Positions 1-11,060 of a stretch of DNA of 64,000 nucleotides are shown piece after piece. A program made the position numbers and the translations under genes. The notes under the pieces were generated by a model. It was given only the letters and a program-made list of their open reading frames with translations, did not search any database and was not told the DNA's origin. The stretch is from Orobanche coerulescens. Lineage: Eukaryota > Streptophyta > Magnoliopsida > Lamiales > Orobanchaceae. How positions within the stretch are numbered: position 1 is the stretch's first letter; every line of letters starts with the position of its first letter. The stretch is from NCBI GenBank assembly GCA_033398695.1, contig CM065803.1:46863501-46927500 (forward strand), read 5' to 3'.

Positions 1-764
1 ACAATTAATTAATTAAAGTTGTCAGTAGCTTAAATTAATTAATGGACATTCGATATCTTAAATACGAAAAATAATATATTAAAATAAGGAGCCTAATTTC
101 GTAAATTAAGATCTGGGTTGGAAGTGCAATGTTAATCCTTTAGTAGATCGAATTGATATTAGTAAACTCAACCATATTAAGAAGGGCTTAATATAAGGTT
201 GGGTTACGTAAGTAATCCTAACCCTAATCCTCTTGAAGAACCCTAGAGTAGCCCTGATTTATAGAAAAATTCCGACCGATCACTATTTTGTACACAAAGG
301 GTTCCGATTTTTTTAAATGTTCTATTGCGGATCTTGACTTGTGTCTTTGATTCCACAATTGAGATAACATTTTATCTATTGTTAGTAATCAAAATTACTT
401 GAATAAAAAGAAATTCGAGAGTTGTGAAAAATTTATTTTTGGTCGATCCGTAGCAGTCAAAGAGATCAGGTAACTCGTTGGCCACAAAATGCACAAATTA
501 AGGCGGGGATATACTCTAGAAGATTTTGAGGAAGAGATCTAAAGAACGACCACTTCGCTTCAAAGGTAATATCTTATAATCTCTTGATCTAGATTAGGAT
601 GCTAAGTTTACCAACAAAATTATTTAATAAATAATAAATAGTATTTAAATTACTTATTAATGTTAATTAATTCGCATACCTAAAAAGATCTTGTACTCGT
701 AGATGTGTAAAACACATTATTAAATTTGTTCGAACTTCACTTCTGCTGCGTTTTACTTCCAACA
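1..764 (+). repeat. 5' LTR of copia element (3' part only)
   Basis: This stretch matches 6750-7528 with scattered substitutions and small indels and ends in TTCCAACA immediately before the primer binding site. Its upstream part, about 680 bases by comparison with the 3' LTR, is outside the window. The TATA region seen in the 3' LTR is degraded here, near 250-265. Confidence 0.9.
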
Positions 765-765
765 A

Positions 766-777
766 TTGGTATCAGAG
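766..777 (+). other. Primer binding site (initiator Met tRNA)
   Basis: TTGGTATCAGAG begins two bases after the LTR end. It matches the 3' end complement of plant initiator methionine tRNA, the usual primer of copia elements. Confidence 0.9.
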
Positions 778-2089
778 ACAAATTTTAGGCTTTGTTATTT
801 TAATTAATTTTGATTATTAATTGATAGAAATTTAAATATTCATGTAATATGATGTTGAAATATTTTGCTAGAAGTTTTCTTGCAAGGAATATGATCCAAT
901 TATCATGATTCTCTAAACAGTTATTTTTTTATTGTTTATGAAATTGTTGGTTTGGCCCGATTTTGAGGCATGTAATGATTTTTCCCGTGAGAAAATTCAC
1001 GGATAGATTTAGAATTTTATTTTTCATGTTATTTGGCTGTAATTTGATGTACTTTATTTAATTATTAATTTGTAATCGAATTTTAAAAAGTCAAAATCAT
1101 GAAGAAATAGTGCAGAATCGGGACAACAACTCTTTGGGCCGTAGTAGTCGGCGGCGGCGGGCGGCGCTGGCAGCCTGCACACTGCCGCGGGCCACGGGAG
1201 GTCTGATCTGGGCCGGTCGCCAGTTCGCGTCGGGTCATCCAGTGTAACGTCCGGTCCGTTTCACCGCCGTTCATTGCATCCACCGAAGTCAGGATTTTAA
1301 ATTAATTTTTTTATATAATTAATTTTGCATAAGAAGTGAGAATTTTACTTTGGAAAATCCACGACCCGGCTTGGGAGGAGTGACGAGATACTTGATTCGG
1401 TGAGAGATATCGAGTCGAAAATTTTCTCGGATCCAATTCTGGGACGAACACAATGATAATTGGATAATTTATTATCTTTGCATTTATTTGGTTTTTACTG
1501 TTTCCAATGTATGGCATGTATGAATTATGCGTGATATGTTTTTTTGCACGCTAGGACGAAAAAGTTAAAAACTTTAAGGCTAAATCATTATGTGAGTGGA
1601 TTGATTTATTTTTAAATAAAATCAAATTGGCCTCCGTAATTGATTTAAATTACAAAGTAATTAACATGCGGGTTGACATTAGTGTTTTCTCTCCATATCA
1701 GATGTGCTAATTATAGATTCACTAGTTTTAAACTTTAAAATGATAATAAAAATTAAATATTATTTTTTATAATAAGACTTCTGCATATGTAGGACTATTA
1801 TTTTGGAGATAATATTTTAAAATTATTAAATTATGGAGTTCACTTAGGTGTATTATTAATAAGCTCCCCATCGCAAAGTCCATGTAGTTGGAAGCTCTAA
1901 CTTTACACATGAAATCTATGTTAATTAATACATGGACAAGAGGAACCAACTATTAATTTTACTTGTCATAACGTAAGTTGACTAGGTAGTAAAATTAAAG
2001 TCGTAAAACTCTACTTGAAAAATATGTGTGTAAACGACTACATGATCGTGGCTTACATGTGATAGATTTTTCAAGGTGTTGGTTGCTAG

Positions 2090-2136
<47 letters not shown>

Positions 2137-2195
2137 GAGTTTTTTCAATATTTTTTGCTATGCATTCTGTGATGAATGTTTTAATTTTATCTCAG
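778..2195 (+). other. Untranslated leader of copia element
   Basis: No coding region is supported between the primer site and the gag start. The stretch is AT-rich apart from a GC-rich patch at about 1135-1265 that looks unlike its surroundings and may be a small insertion. It ends with a dinucleotide repeat at 2090-2136. Confidence 0.6.
2090..2136 (+). repeat. (AC)n(AT)n microsatellite
   Basis: About 11 AC units run directly into about 12 AT units, just upstream of the copia gag start. Confidence 0.95.
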
Positions 2196-2935
2196 ATGTC
2201 TTTCAATCCACTTGTTATTATTTTCAAAGAAAATAAACTTGATGACACTAACTTTGCTGATTAGAAACGTAACCTTAATATTATCCTGACAACTGAGGAA
2301 CATAAGTTTGTTCTAACTGAGGAATGCCCATTGGAACCATATGCAGATTTGACACCTAATGAAGTTAAAGAATACCACAAATGGAAGAAATATGGGCACG
2401 GCCGCAGAAATGATGGAAAATCTCGGTAAGATGTTTGGTCACCACAACCGGGCGGCTAAGCGAAATGCTATGAGGGTCTTGATGATGACCCATATGCCTA
2501 AAGGAACCCCGGTAAGATATAATGTTCTAAAGATGATTTCTCATCTAAACGAACTTGATATCTTAGGGCTACTACCGATGCGGAAAGGCAGGCCGATATC
2601 ATCCTAGGCAACTTACCTAGAAGCTTCGAACAGTTCCGCCTAAATTGCAACATGAATCGTAGGGAATTTACTTTGGCGGAATTGCTGACAGAGCTTCAAG
2701 CTGCAGAAGGACTCTTCAGACAAGGGTATCAAGTTCTTGCGGCAACTGCTGTTTCAACGTCTAAAAGAAGAAAAAAGTGGGCCAGAAGCAAGTGTCAACT
2801 CTCAAGGTAAAATACAAGGCTCCTTAGCCGAACAAAAAGCCAAAGGGAAAGTGCTACAAGTGTGGTCAGAAAAGAAACTTTAAAGCGGACTGTCCTCCTC
2901 TTAAGAAAGGTATGTCTCGTGCATTAGTAGTCAAA
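2196..2935 (+). pseudogene. copia gag remnant
   Basis: An ATG at 2196 opens a frame that reads as a copia Gag amino terminus, but a TAG replaces the conserved Trp after about 22 residues (around 2263) and later parts lie in other frames. A CCHC zinc knuckle is recognisable at about 2848-2890, with its histidine replaced by Asn. Gag normally packages the element RNA into cytoplasmic particles. The stop, frameshifts and damaged knuckle make this copy non-functional. Confidence 0.8.
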
Positions 2936-2940
2936 ACATG

Positions 2941-5890
2941 TTTGGCAGCTTGTTCTACCACTTCATGGATAGTAGATTCAAATGTCACTGATCATGTTTG
3001 CTTTGACTCACATGGTTTTTAGGTAACCGGGTATCTTAGTGTGGGCAAGATCACCATCAACTGTTGCGATTATTATAGGCTTATGAATGCAGCAAGAGTC
3101 GTGCAGTTGAAGATTAGTGATAAGATCTTAGTCCTAAATAATGTACTATTGGTACCTGATTTTAGAATGAGTTTAATTTCGGTTTCTAAATTGAGTTGTG
3201 ATGGTTATTCAGTTTCTTTTGATGATGATGATATTATTAGAAGAAACAGTTAATATATTTGCAACAGCATCTATACCGATGGATTATATGTCATTAATAC
3301 TGCACAAACTCCCACATATAAGCATACATCGCTTAACTCTTTGTCTAAACCTAAAAAATAAAAGAACCTTCAAGCGTAAATCAAATATATATAGAAGGAT
3401 TCAGAGATTGGTAGATGATGGCCCATTGGATGAACTCCAAGTTGAGTAATTTCTAATATGTGAATCTTGCTTGGAAGGTAAAATGAACAAAAGAGTTTGT
3501 AAAACCAAGGGAAATTGTACTCAGAATGTATTAGAATTGGTTCATATTGATGTATGTGGTCCAATGAACATCCAGACTAGGGGTGGTTTTGAATACTTCA
3601 TCACGTTTATAGATGATTATTCGAGATATGGATATATTAGTAACTTTGAATCCTTTGACAAGTTCATAGATTTCAAGGCTGAAACAGAGAAGTGTCATGG
3701 GATCAAATTACTACGATCTGATCGTGGTGGCGAATGCCTTATGGAGAGTTTTTGAATTTCTTGGCAAATGAGAGGATTACGTCCCAGATCATTATGCCGT
3801 GAACTCCACAACAAAATGGTGTTGATGAGATAAGGAACATAACTCTTTTAGATATGGTTAGGTCAATGATAAGTTACTCAGGTTTACCTATTTTGTTCTG
3901 GATGTACGCCTTGGAAACAGCGGCATACATGCTTAACCTGGTGCCTTCGAAATCAATTCAAAAAACACTCACAGAACTGTGGAGTGGGCGGAAACCGAGT
4001 CTAGGGCATGTTCGATTTGGGCTACTCCACATGTGCTGAATAAGGATGCTGATAAGTTGGCATCTCGTACGGAGGTGTGAGTGTTTGTAGGATACCCTAA
4101 GGGAACGAAATATGACTTGTTCTATAGTCTTAAGGATCATAAGGTCATTATTAACACCAATTCCCATTTCCTGGAAAAGGATTATATGATTAGTCACAAG
4201 CCCATGAGAAAATAATTCTAGAAGAGTTGAGGGGCGAGACTCCGTTTATACCAATCTGGCAAGCACCAACTGATACTGCACTACATATCGATTTTGAGAC
4301 ATTTACACCAACGCAGGATTTGCCTCGTCATAGTGGGAGGGTTGTTCGTCAACCGGAATGATTCGTATGTGTGGGAAAGTCTTCGGACTCAATCCCAGGC
4401 AAAGACGAATCAGATCTCTGGACTTACAAAGAGGCAATTTAATATAAAGATGTCGACTCCTGAAAAGTAGCAATTGAATCAGAAATGGGATCTATACTCC
4501 CACCAAAAAAAAAGAAATAGGATCTAAGGATTCCAATAAAGTGCGGGAGCTAGTATAACTACGTAATGGGGTACAAGCCATTAGAGTAAATGGGTCTACA
4601 AGCAAAAGAAAGGAAGTGCCCGGAAGGTTCAAAACTTCGAAGCAAGGCTTGTAGCGAAATGTTATACTCAAAAGGAGGGCATAGATTATGATGAAATCTT
4701 TTTGCTGATAGCCATGCTTAAGTCAATCCGTATTGTTTTAGCTATAGCTGCACAATTAGATCTAGAAATTTAACAGATGGATGTCAAGAATGCGTTCTTG
4801 AATGGCATTCTAGACAAGGAGAACTATACGCACCAACCAGATGGACTCATTGCTGAAGGAGAGGAGCACTTATTGTGCAAGCTTAAGATCCATTTATGGA
4901 CTTAAGCAAGCATCTATATCTTGGAACACTTGACTTGATGAGGTTGTCTAGTTATATAGATTCGTCCAATATCTGAGTGAGAGTTGTGAGATAAGAAATG
5001 TGATAGATATGTGTTGGTATTTATTGTACTGTAATGGATGATATCCTTCTCTGTAAACAACGTGAAGGATTTGGGAGAAGCAGGACACATCCTTGGAATC
5101 AGGATCTTTCTTGATCGAAATAAAATGATGTTGTGCTTATCTCAGACATCTTATATCGATATAGAGCAAAAATTGTTTTGCATGGAGAATTCCAAGAAAG
5201 GTTTTCTACCTTACGGGTGTGAAATTCAACTATCTAAGGATATTTGTCCTAAGACACAAAAGGAGATAGATGACATGAAGCTGGTGCTTTATGCGTCGGC
5301 ACTGGAAATCCTCACGTATGATATGTTTTGCACTAGACCAGATATCTGTCATATCATAGGCATGACTGTTAGATATCAGTCGAGCTCTAGACCAGGATAC
5401 TGGATTACAGTCAAGCATATACTCAAGTACTTGAGAAGGACTAGGGAATATATGTTAATATATCAATTAGATGATCTGTGTCCAGTGAGTTATACTGACT
5501 CAGATTTTTCATCAGACCAAGAAAAGTCCAAGCCTATTTCAGGTTATGTGTTTACTCTGGGATATGGATCTATTAGGTGGAGGAGCGTGAAGCAGAAATG
5601 CATCTTGAACTCTACCATGGAAGTCGAGTACGTGGCAGTCTCTGAGGCAGCTAAAGAGGCGGTATGGCTCAAGTACTTTCTGCAGGATTTAGATGTGTTT
5701 CCCGATTTGCATAAGGATATTGCACTTTACTGTAATAATACTGGTGCAGTCGGAAATTCGGGGGGACCACGAGTACATAAGGCAAGTAAACATATCAACT
5801 GCTAGTACCATATCATACGATACTTGGAGACGTAGTTGTAGCCAGGGTTGCATCGAAAGATGATCTTGCTGATCCTTTCACAAAAGGCTT
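2941..5890 (+). pseudogene. copia pol remnant (protease-integrase-RT-RNase H)
   Basis: A protease active-site remnant lies at about 2962-3000 (Asp-Ser kept, following Gly lost). The CxxC half of the integrase zinc finger is at about 3460, and the integrase core follows to about 4040. Reverse transcriptase runs from about 4590 to 5500, with the catalytic MDD at 5034-5042. RNase H with its Asp and Glu positions is in an open stretch of 255 codons, 5038-5805. Several in-frame stops and frameshifts separate these blocks, so no polyprotein is possible. The domain order is diagnostic of Ty1/copia. Confidence 0.88.
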
Positions 5891-5944
5891 ACCCTAAATG
5901 TTTTTGAAGGGCATGTGGAGGGAATGATGTTACGATGTATGGCA

Positions 5945-6088
5945 GCATTGCTTTGAGTATAAGTGGGAGATGACTATCTAATAGAGTAGTATACCTAAAG
6001 CATGCTTTGAGTATAAGTGGGAGATTGTTAGGGTTGTGTATTGCAAAACATACTTTACATGCTTGTAAGCATGATATAAGTGGGAGAT
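5945..6088 (+). other. Triplicated polypurine tract next to the 3' LTR
   Basis: AAGTGGGAGA occurs at 5961-5970, 6015-6024 and 6078-6087, each in a partly repeated context. The second and third copies are both followed by TGTTAGGG, the LTR start sequence (6026 and 6089). The third is taken as the working LTR boundary, but 6026 is a real alternative. Confidence 0.75.
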
Positions 6089-7528
6089 TGTTAGGGTTGT
6101 ATACTGTAAAGCATATTTTATGCTTGTATTACCTTATTTCCCTGTAACTACCTACGAGAATATTAATTATATTTTATCACATTTTTTGCATATTAATTCA
6201 CGTTATCATTATGCAAATGTATTGTCTATTTATTTTATATTGTGTGTTGGTGTTACATAGAAGATCACATTATCGGTGCCTTTAAAATAATATAATAGTT
6301 CACAATCTATATAATTATTAGACAAATCATATGAAAAGTTGTAATGTATGCTTGAGATTACTTGGTCTTGACTATTATCATACATTAGCGTATTTGCATA
6401 TATTGAACTGGATCGCAGTGAGATAGTGTCTTCTGTACTGACTGAAAGAAGAACGTAAATCTCGAATAATTATTATTTTTTTAATTATTGTATATAATAT
6501 TTAATTGTGTGTTATAATAATTATTACTTTGATTTACCATGGGTGATCAGAGTCACAGTAATTGACTTAATATGCTTTGCATCAATAATATTATGTATAT
6601 GACAATTAATATTATAACTAGAAATCGTGTCCTGACTCATGCGGGTTGATGTTGTCCCCTTGAGGAGATCGAGAATGATTATTATATTACACCATGCATG
6701 TGGATTAAATTCCAATATAATAATGAGAGGGGTACTACTCTTGTATAAGTAATTAATTAATTAATTAAAGTTGTCAATAGCTTAAACTAATTAATGGACA
6801 TCAAATATCTTAAATATGAAAATTAATATATTTAAATAAGGAGCCCAATTTCATAAATTGGGATTTAGGTTGGAAGTGCAGTATGAATTCATTAGTGGAT
6901 TGAACTGATATTGGTAAATGCAACCATATTAATAAGGCCTTAATATGGAAGGTTGAGTTATACTAAGAATCGTAACCTTAGTCGTTCTTAAGATCCCTAG
7001 AGTAGCCCAGCCTATAAATATGACTTATATGGGGACAATTCGGCCGATCACTATTTTGTACACAAGAAATTTTGATTTTTCTTAAGTGTTCTATTGCGGA
7101 TCTTGACTTGTGTCTTTGATTTCACAATTGAGATAACACTTTAATTCCTGTCAGTAATTGAAATTACTTGAAGGAAAAGAAAAACCGAGAGTTGTGAGAA
7201 ATTTATTTTCAGCCGATCCATAGCAGTCAAAAAGATCCGATATCTCGTTGCTCATACAACGTCCGGATTAAGGTGGGCATATATTCTAGAAGATTTTGAG
7301 TAAGAGATCAGAAGAACAACTACTTCGATATCCTATGATCTCTTGATCTAGATTAAAATATTAAATTTACCAATAATATTATTTAATAAATAAAATAATA
7401 TTTAAATTGCTTATTATTTTTAATAGTTAATTAATTAGCATGCCTAAATAGATCTTGTACTGGTGGATGCGTAAAACACATTATTAAATTTATTGAAACT
7501 TCGCTTCCGCTGCGTTTTACTTCCAACA
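6089..7528 (+). repeat. 3' LTR of copia element
   Basis: The LTR starts TGTTAGGG after a purine tract and ends TTCCAACA, matching the end of the 5' LTR. A TATAAATA box lies at 7013-7020. Length is about 1440 bases, or about 1503 if the start at 6026 is used. Confidence 0.88.
7013..7020 (+). promoter_or_regulatory. TATA box in copia 3' LTR
   Basis: TATAAATA in the middle of the LTR, at the position expected for the U3/R promoter. The equivalent site in the 5' LTR is mutated. Confidence 0.55.
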
Positions 7529-7661
7529 ATATATTTTAAAAATAGCACAACCCAAATTCAAGTAAAAAAATATGGATAACAAAAACTCACTAAACACAAA
7601 AAATGAGCATGAAGTTGAAATAATGTTCACGTTCTAACTCCAAATTCCTACTACTGTCGTC
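7529..7661. other. Short intergenic flank, no gene seen
   Basis: AT-rich sequence between two LTR elements. Its last five bases (TCGTC, 7657-7661) are the left target duplication of the next element. Confidence 0.8.
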
Positions 7662-7750
7662 TGTTGTGTCGAGAATTATACGTCTCGACAGGCGATCGCC
7701 TCAGAGACCGGGCGACCGATCCGGAGCCCAGCAGCCAAGGCAGATTGGCC

Positions 7751-8043
7751 GACCGAAGGTCACAGGACAAGTCCCGGTGCCGAGCGATCGACATCTAAGA
7801 CGATCGTCTCTCGGTACTTGGCGATCGACTCCTGGTGGCCGACTAGCTGCCGACTGAAAGTCCCAGGACAAGTCCCGGTGCCGAGCGATCGACATCTAAG
7901 ATGATCGTCTCTCGGTACTTGGCGATCGACTCCTGGTGGCCGACTAGCTGACGACCGAAGGTCCCAGGACAAGTCCCGGTGCCGAGCGATCGACATCTAA
8001 GATGATCGTCTCTCGGTACTTGGCGATCGACTCCTGGTGACCG
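7751..8043 (+). repeat. 101-bp tandem repeat in 5' LTR U3
   Basis: About 2.9 copies with identical landmarks at 7765, 7866 and 7967 (period exactly 101). Each unit holds three GATCG sites, including the palindrome GACGATCGTC in some units. The same array is in the 3' LTR. Confidence 0.9.
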
Positions 8044-8398
8044 ACCGAGTGACGAACGCCTCATGCCACACGAAGCCATCGATCGTCCAGTCGGCAAGGG
8101 CCGAAGCTCTGACAGAGTCCCACATGCAGATCCGGAATTGGCGCCGCAGCACATGGATCGTTGCCCACAGCCTGTCAGCATCCTTCCACCAACCGACAGA
8201 CCCGCCGAAAGTTGTATAGTGGGACCGCCCGTGACAGCAACTGAGGACGCATGCCGGCTCCTCATTGGACCGCATAGCTGCCTGCCAGCAGCAGCCGCAA
8301 GCTTTATGCAGACAGCCCATGTGACATAAAGACGATCACCCCTTTATTATATTGCCTAAAAGGCGATCGCCCGCCAGGAAATAAGGCATCTCAGCCCC

Positions 8399-8406
8399 TA
8401 TAAATA
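8399..8406 (+). promoter_or_regulatory. TATA box of gag-only element 5' LTR
   Basis: TATAAATA about 355 bases downstream of the U3 tandem repeats, matched by TATAAATA at 11797-11804 in the other LTR. It is the likely core promoter for the element transcript. Confidence 0.65.
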
Positions 8407-8814
8407 GAAGGCTGCCTGCACTTGGACATAGATGTGATTTTTCTCTCGAAACTCTCTGTTTTTTGACAGAACTTGGCTTTCTCACTCTTGGCAACAACTA
8501 TCTCTCGTCTATTCTTCTCTCTCAGCACCTCTTATATAGAAGACGGTCGGTAGAGAGCAAGAACACCAAAGCTTCGCTCAAGAGCTAGATAAATAGGATC
8601 TTTTACACTCATTGTATTTAGATTCTTACATTAATACTTGTATCCACGAATATTTGTATTAATAACATCTCGCGAGAGCATTCAAGCCCGGGCTTAACAA
8701 ACCCGACAAATCTTGTGTTTTTTCCATTCCCTCGGACGTGCTCCCGCAACCTTGTTTGTTGTCCGTCCATTCCAGCAATATCTATCCTCGGATAATATTT
8801 CGGGCAGCAACAAT

Positions 8815-8832
8815 TGGCGCTAGAGGAAGGGG
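8815..8832 (+). other. Primer binding site-like sequence
   Basis: TGGCGCTAGAGGAAGGGG starts two bases after the LTR, the normal primer position. It is not the initiator-Met type used by the other elements here. I could not assign the tRNA. Confidence 0.6.
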
Positions 8833-8938
8833 ATCTACCCTCAATTTTTACTCCTACCGTCTCGAAGAACACTCACTGTTCTCCGGGGCCTATACCTGAA
8901 GAAACACTCACTATTCTTCAGAGAAAGCTTTCAGAATC

Positions 8939-10167
8939 ATGACTTCTGCCTCCTCGTCGAAGAAAGCCGCTGGCCGATCCGCCAGACACCTCGTTCCGTC
9001 TCAGTCCGAGCCACAGCCGATGGCGGAGGGTAGCCTCTGCGGTCCGATATGCTCGATCCCGCCCCTGAGGGACGGCCCAAGCCTCTCGCTCGATCAGTTC
9101 CAAACCGCGGAACAGATCGAAAAGGCCTTGGCCATCCTACGGGAGCGACGGAGTGCTCTCGACGCACCTCCCGCTATAACCCCCTCGGCCATCCGCCGCA
9201 GGACCAAACGGAAGTTCAAGGCGTTGCTAACCGAGCGATCGCTAGGAGGCTCCCATTCGCAAGAAGAGGCGATCGCCAGTCGAGGCACCTCCGTTTTCGA
9301 TCGTCTAGGCAGCGACCCGTCATGGCGACCGGGGCAGTCCGGCCCCAGCCATGAGATGAGGGAGCTCGAGTCCGTCACCAAGAGTTCGGCGTATCCGACT
9401 CCCAGAAGGCGGACCAGCCATCTGGCTCCCCCTCGCCAAAGAGCCGAGGTCGGCAATAGCGGAGTCAGGAGATCGGTACACGATCGCCTCGGCTCCCACC
9501 CCGAAAGTCGACCCACGAGCGACCAAGCTACAGCGATGGCCGCGATGCAACGCCAGCTCAACGACATGAAGACGCTCCTAGAATCTGGGGCAGGCACCAA
9601 GAGCAAGATCGCCGGGCTAAGCGAGCCGCTCGCGGTCCACATCGAGCTCGCCCCCGTGCAGCATAAGATCGCTCCTCCGCAAACACCTCTGTACGAGGGG
9701 AGATCAGACCCCAAAACTCACCTGAGCAAGTTCCACATCTACATGACCGGGTGTGGGGCATCAGACGCGACCAGGTGCCGAATGTTCCCTCTGACACTGG
9801 ATGACCTTGCCCACAGGTGGTACACCTCATTGCCGCCTCGATCCATCGGTTCCTTTAATCAACTGGCGAACGACTTCACAGCATACTTCGCCACCAAGGT
9901 CGCTCGGCCAGAAGGTCCCCATCGCATGATGCAAATCAGGCAAGGGAAGAAGAGTCCGACTCGGACTACATCGATCGGGTAGATGAGATCATCCTCAACG
10001 GCGAGCCCATAAGCAATGAGATCGCCCTCTACGCAGTCCTAGGGGGATTCCATGGTCTTTCGCCTATGTTCAGGCATCTTACGAAGGACCATACCCCGAC
10101 CTATGCGATCTTCCGCGCTAAAGCCGCAGACTTTCTGGCCCGACAAAGGTTTCTTCTTAGCCTATGA
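8939..10167 (+). pseudogene. gag gene of gag-only element, one frameshift
   Basis: The frame opens at ATG 8939 and stays open for 347 codons to 9982. It begins with a Ser/Arg/Pro-rich region and then a typical plant retrotransposon Gag domain. At about 9944 the similarity moves by one base into another frame, which continues the Gag domain to a stop at 10165-10167. A single-base indel therefore truncates Gag in this copy. No CCHC knuckle or protease follows. If the frameshift is private to this copy, sister copies may encode a full Gag of about 400 residues. Confidence 0.78.
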
Positions 10168-10259
10168 GCAGCGCGATCGGCGCCCGAACGGCGATCTCCA
10201 GTCTTCCAGCCCGATCGCCGGTATCATGCAACATCACCAAAACCGGAGGACTCGTTCGC

Positions 10260-10760
10260 CATCTACAGTTCACCATCTAACGTGATGGACTAAGGCACAA
10301 GATCGCCTCCACCGCACAACGTACATCGTCGAAGGTTGGCATCTACATGACGATCCGAGGAGGAAGAGTGCAGTCATGGTCCTGGCAGTCGATGGAACCA
10401 GCTGCTTCGGCCATGCAAGGTCCCTTTGGGCCAAGATCGCCCGCCCTTCATTTAAATACGAGGCCGGCGTAGTCTGAGGGCCCTCCAAAACTAATCAGTG
10501 GACACGATCACCCGCCCTCAAAGGTTCATCATTTAACATGGTGAACCCAGACAATGTGACGCGTCACTACCCCCATCTCAATGTACACCGTCGAGGTTCA
10601 CCATCTTCATGGCGGGCCGAGGTGGAAGCAGAGCTAACAAGCCGCGGAAGTGGAGTTGATTAATCCGACGACGCCCCGCGCAAGGACTCCTCTAGACCAA
10701 GACCGCACGCCCTTCGTTTAAATACGAGGCGAGGCGCAGCCTAACAGAGGACCCTCACAA
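10260..10760 (+). repeat. Diverged internal duplication before the 3' LTR
   Basis: Two related segments about 270 bases apart share landmarks such as TTTAAATACGAGGC (10449 and 10718) and the preceding CGCCCTTC. They contain no supported coding region. The stretch 10168-11047 otherwise shows nothing recognisable. Confidence 0.6.
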
Positions 10761-11060
10761 TAAAATGAGTCACGAGACAGATAATGTCGTTCGCGCATAA
10801 GACACGGTCATGGAGTCGGTCCATCGAACTCCGCGACTGTGCACGGTTCCTCAGCGACGAAACAATCAAGTTTCTACGAGGGATCGGCCAAAAATTGTTT
10901 ATTGCAGGTACAAGACCGAAAATACCTAGCCAATCGACCAGATCGCCCGAGTCCAAGACCAAAATCCGCTCAAACGGATCGCCCGTCCTCATCCTACACG
11001 ATCGCCAGCAAGAACCACCTCGCCTCATGTCTTCAACATCGGAGCAAGCTGGGGGGCAAT

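Larger units (their letters stand above)
1..7528 (+). mobile_element. Ty1/copia LTR retrotransposon, degenerate, 5' end cut by window edge
   Basis: Two related LTR copies (1-764, partial, and 6089-7528) flank an internal region with a primer binding site, gag remnant, protease, integrase, reverse transcriptase and RNase H in that order. Integrase before reverse transcriptase is the Ty1/copia order. The coding region is cut by many stops and frameshifts, so the copy cannot make its own proteins. The start of the 5' LTR lies before the window, so target duplication and full length cannot be checked. Confidence 0.93.
7662..8812 (+). repeat. 5' LTR of gag-only element
   Basis: 1151 bases, starting TGTTGTGTCG and ending GCAGCAACA. 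It carries 101-bp tandem repeats in the U3 part and TATAAATA at 8399-8406. It is nearly collinear with the 3' LTR at 11061-12208, with scattered substitutions and one short diverged block near 8276-8302. Confidence 0.93.

Noticed and set aside
1083..1283. Short GC-rich minus-strand frame in the copia leader
   Set aside because: Pro/Arg-rich translation of a GC-rich patch, no conserved motif.
7997..8329. Several open frames on both strands in the LTRs of the gag-only element (and 11075-11892)
   Set aside because: They lie in non-coding LTR tandem repeats and adjoining U3. The similar proteins arise only because the repeats are similar.
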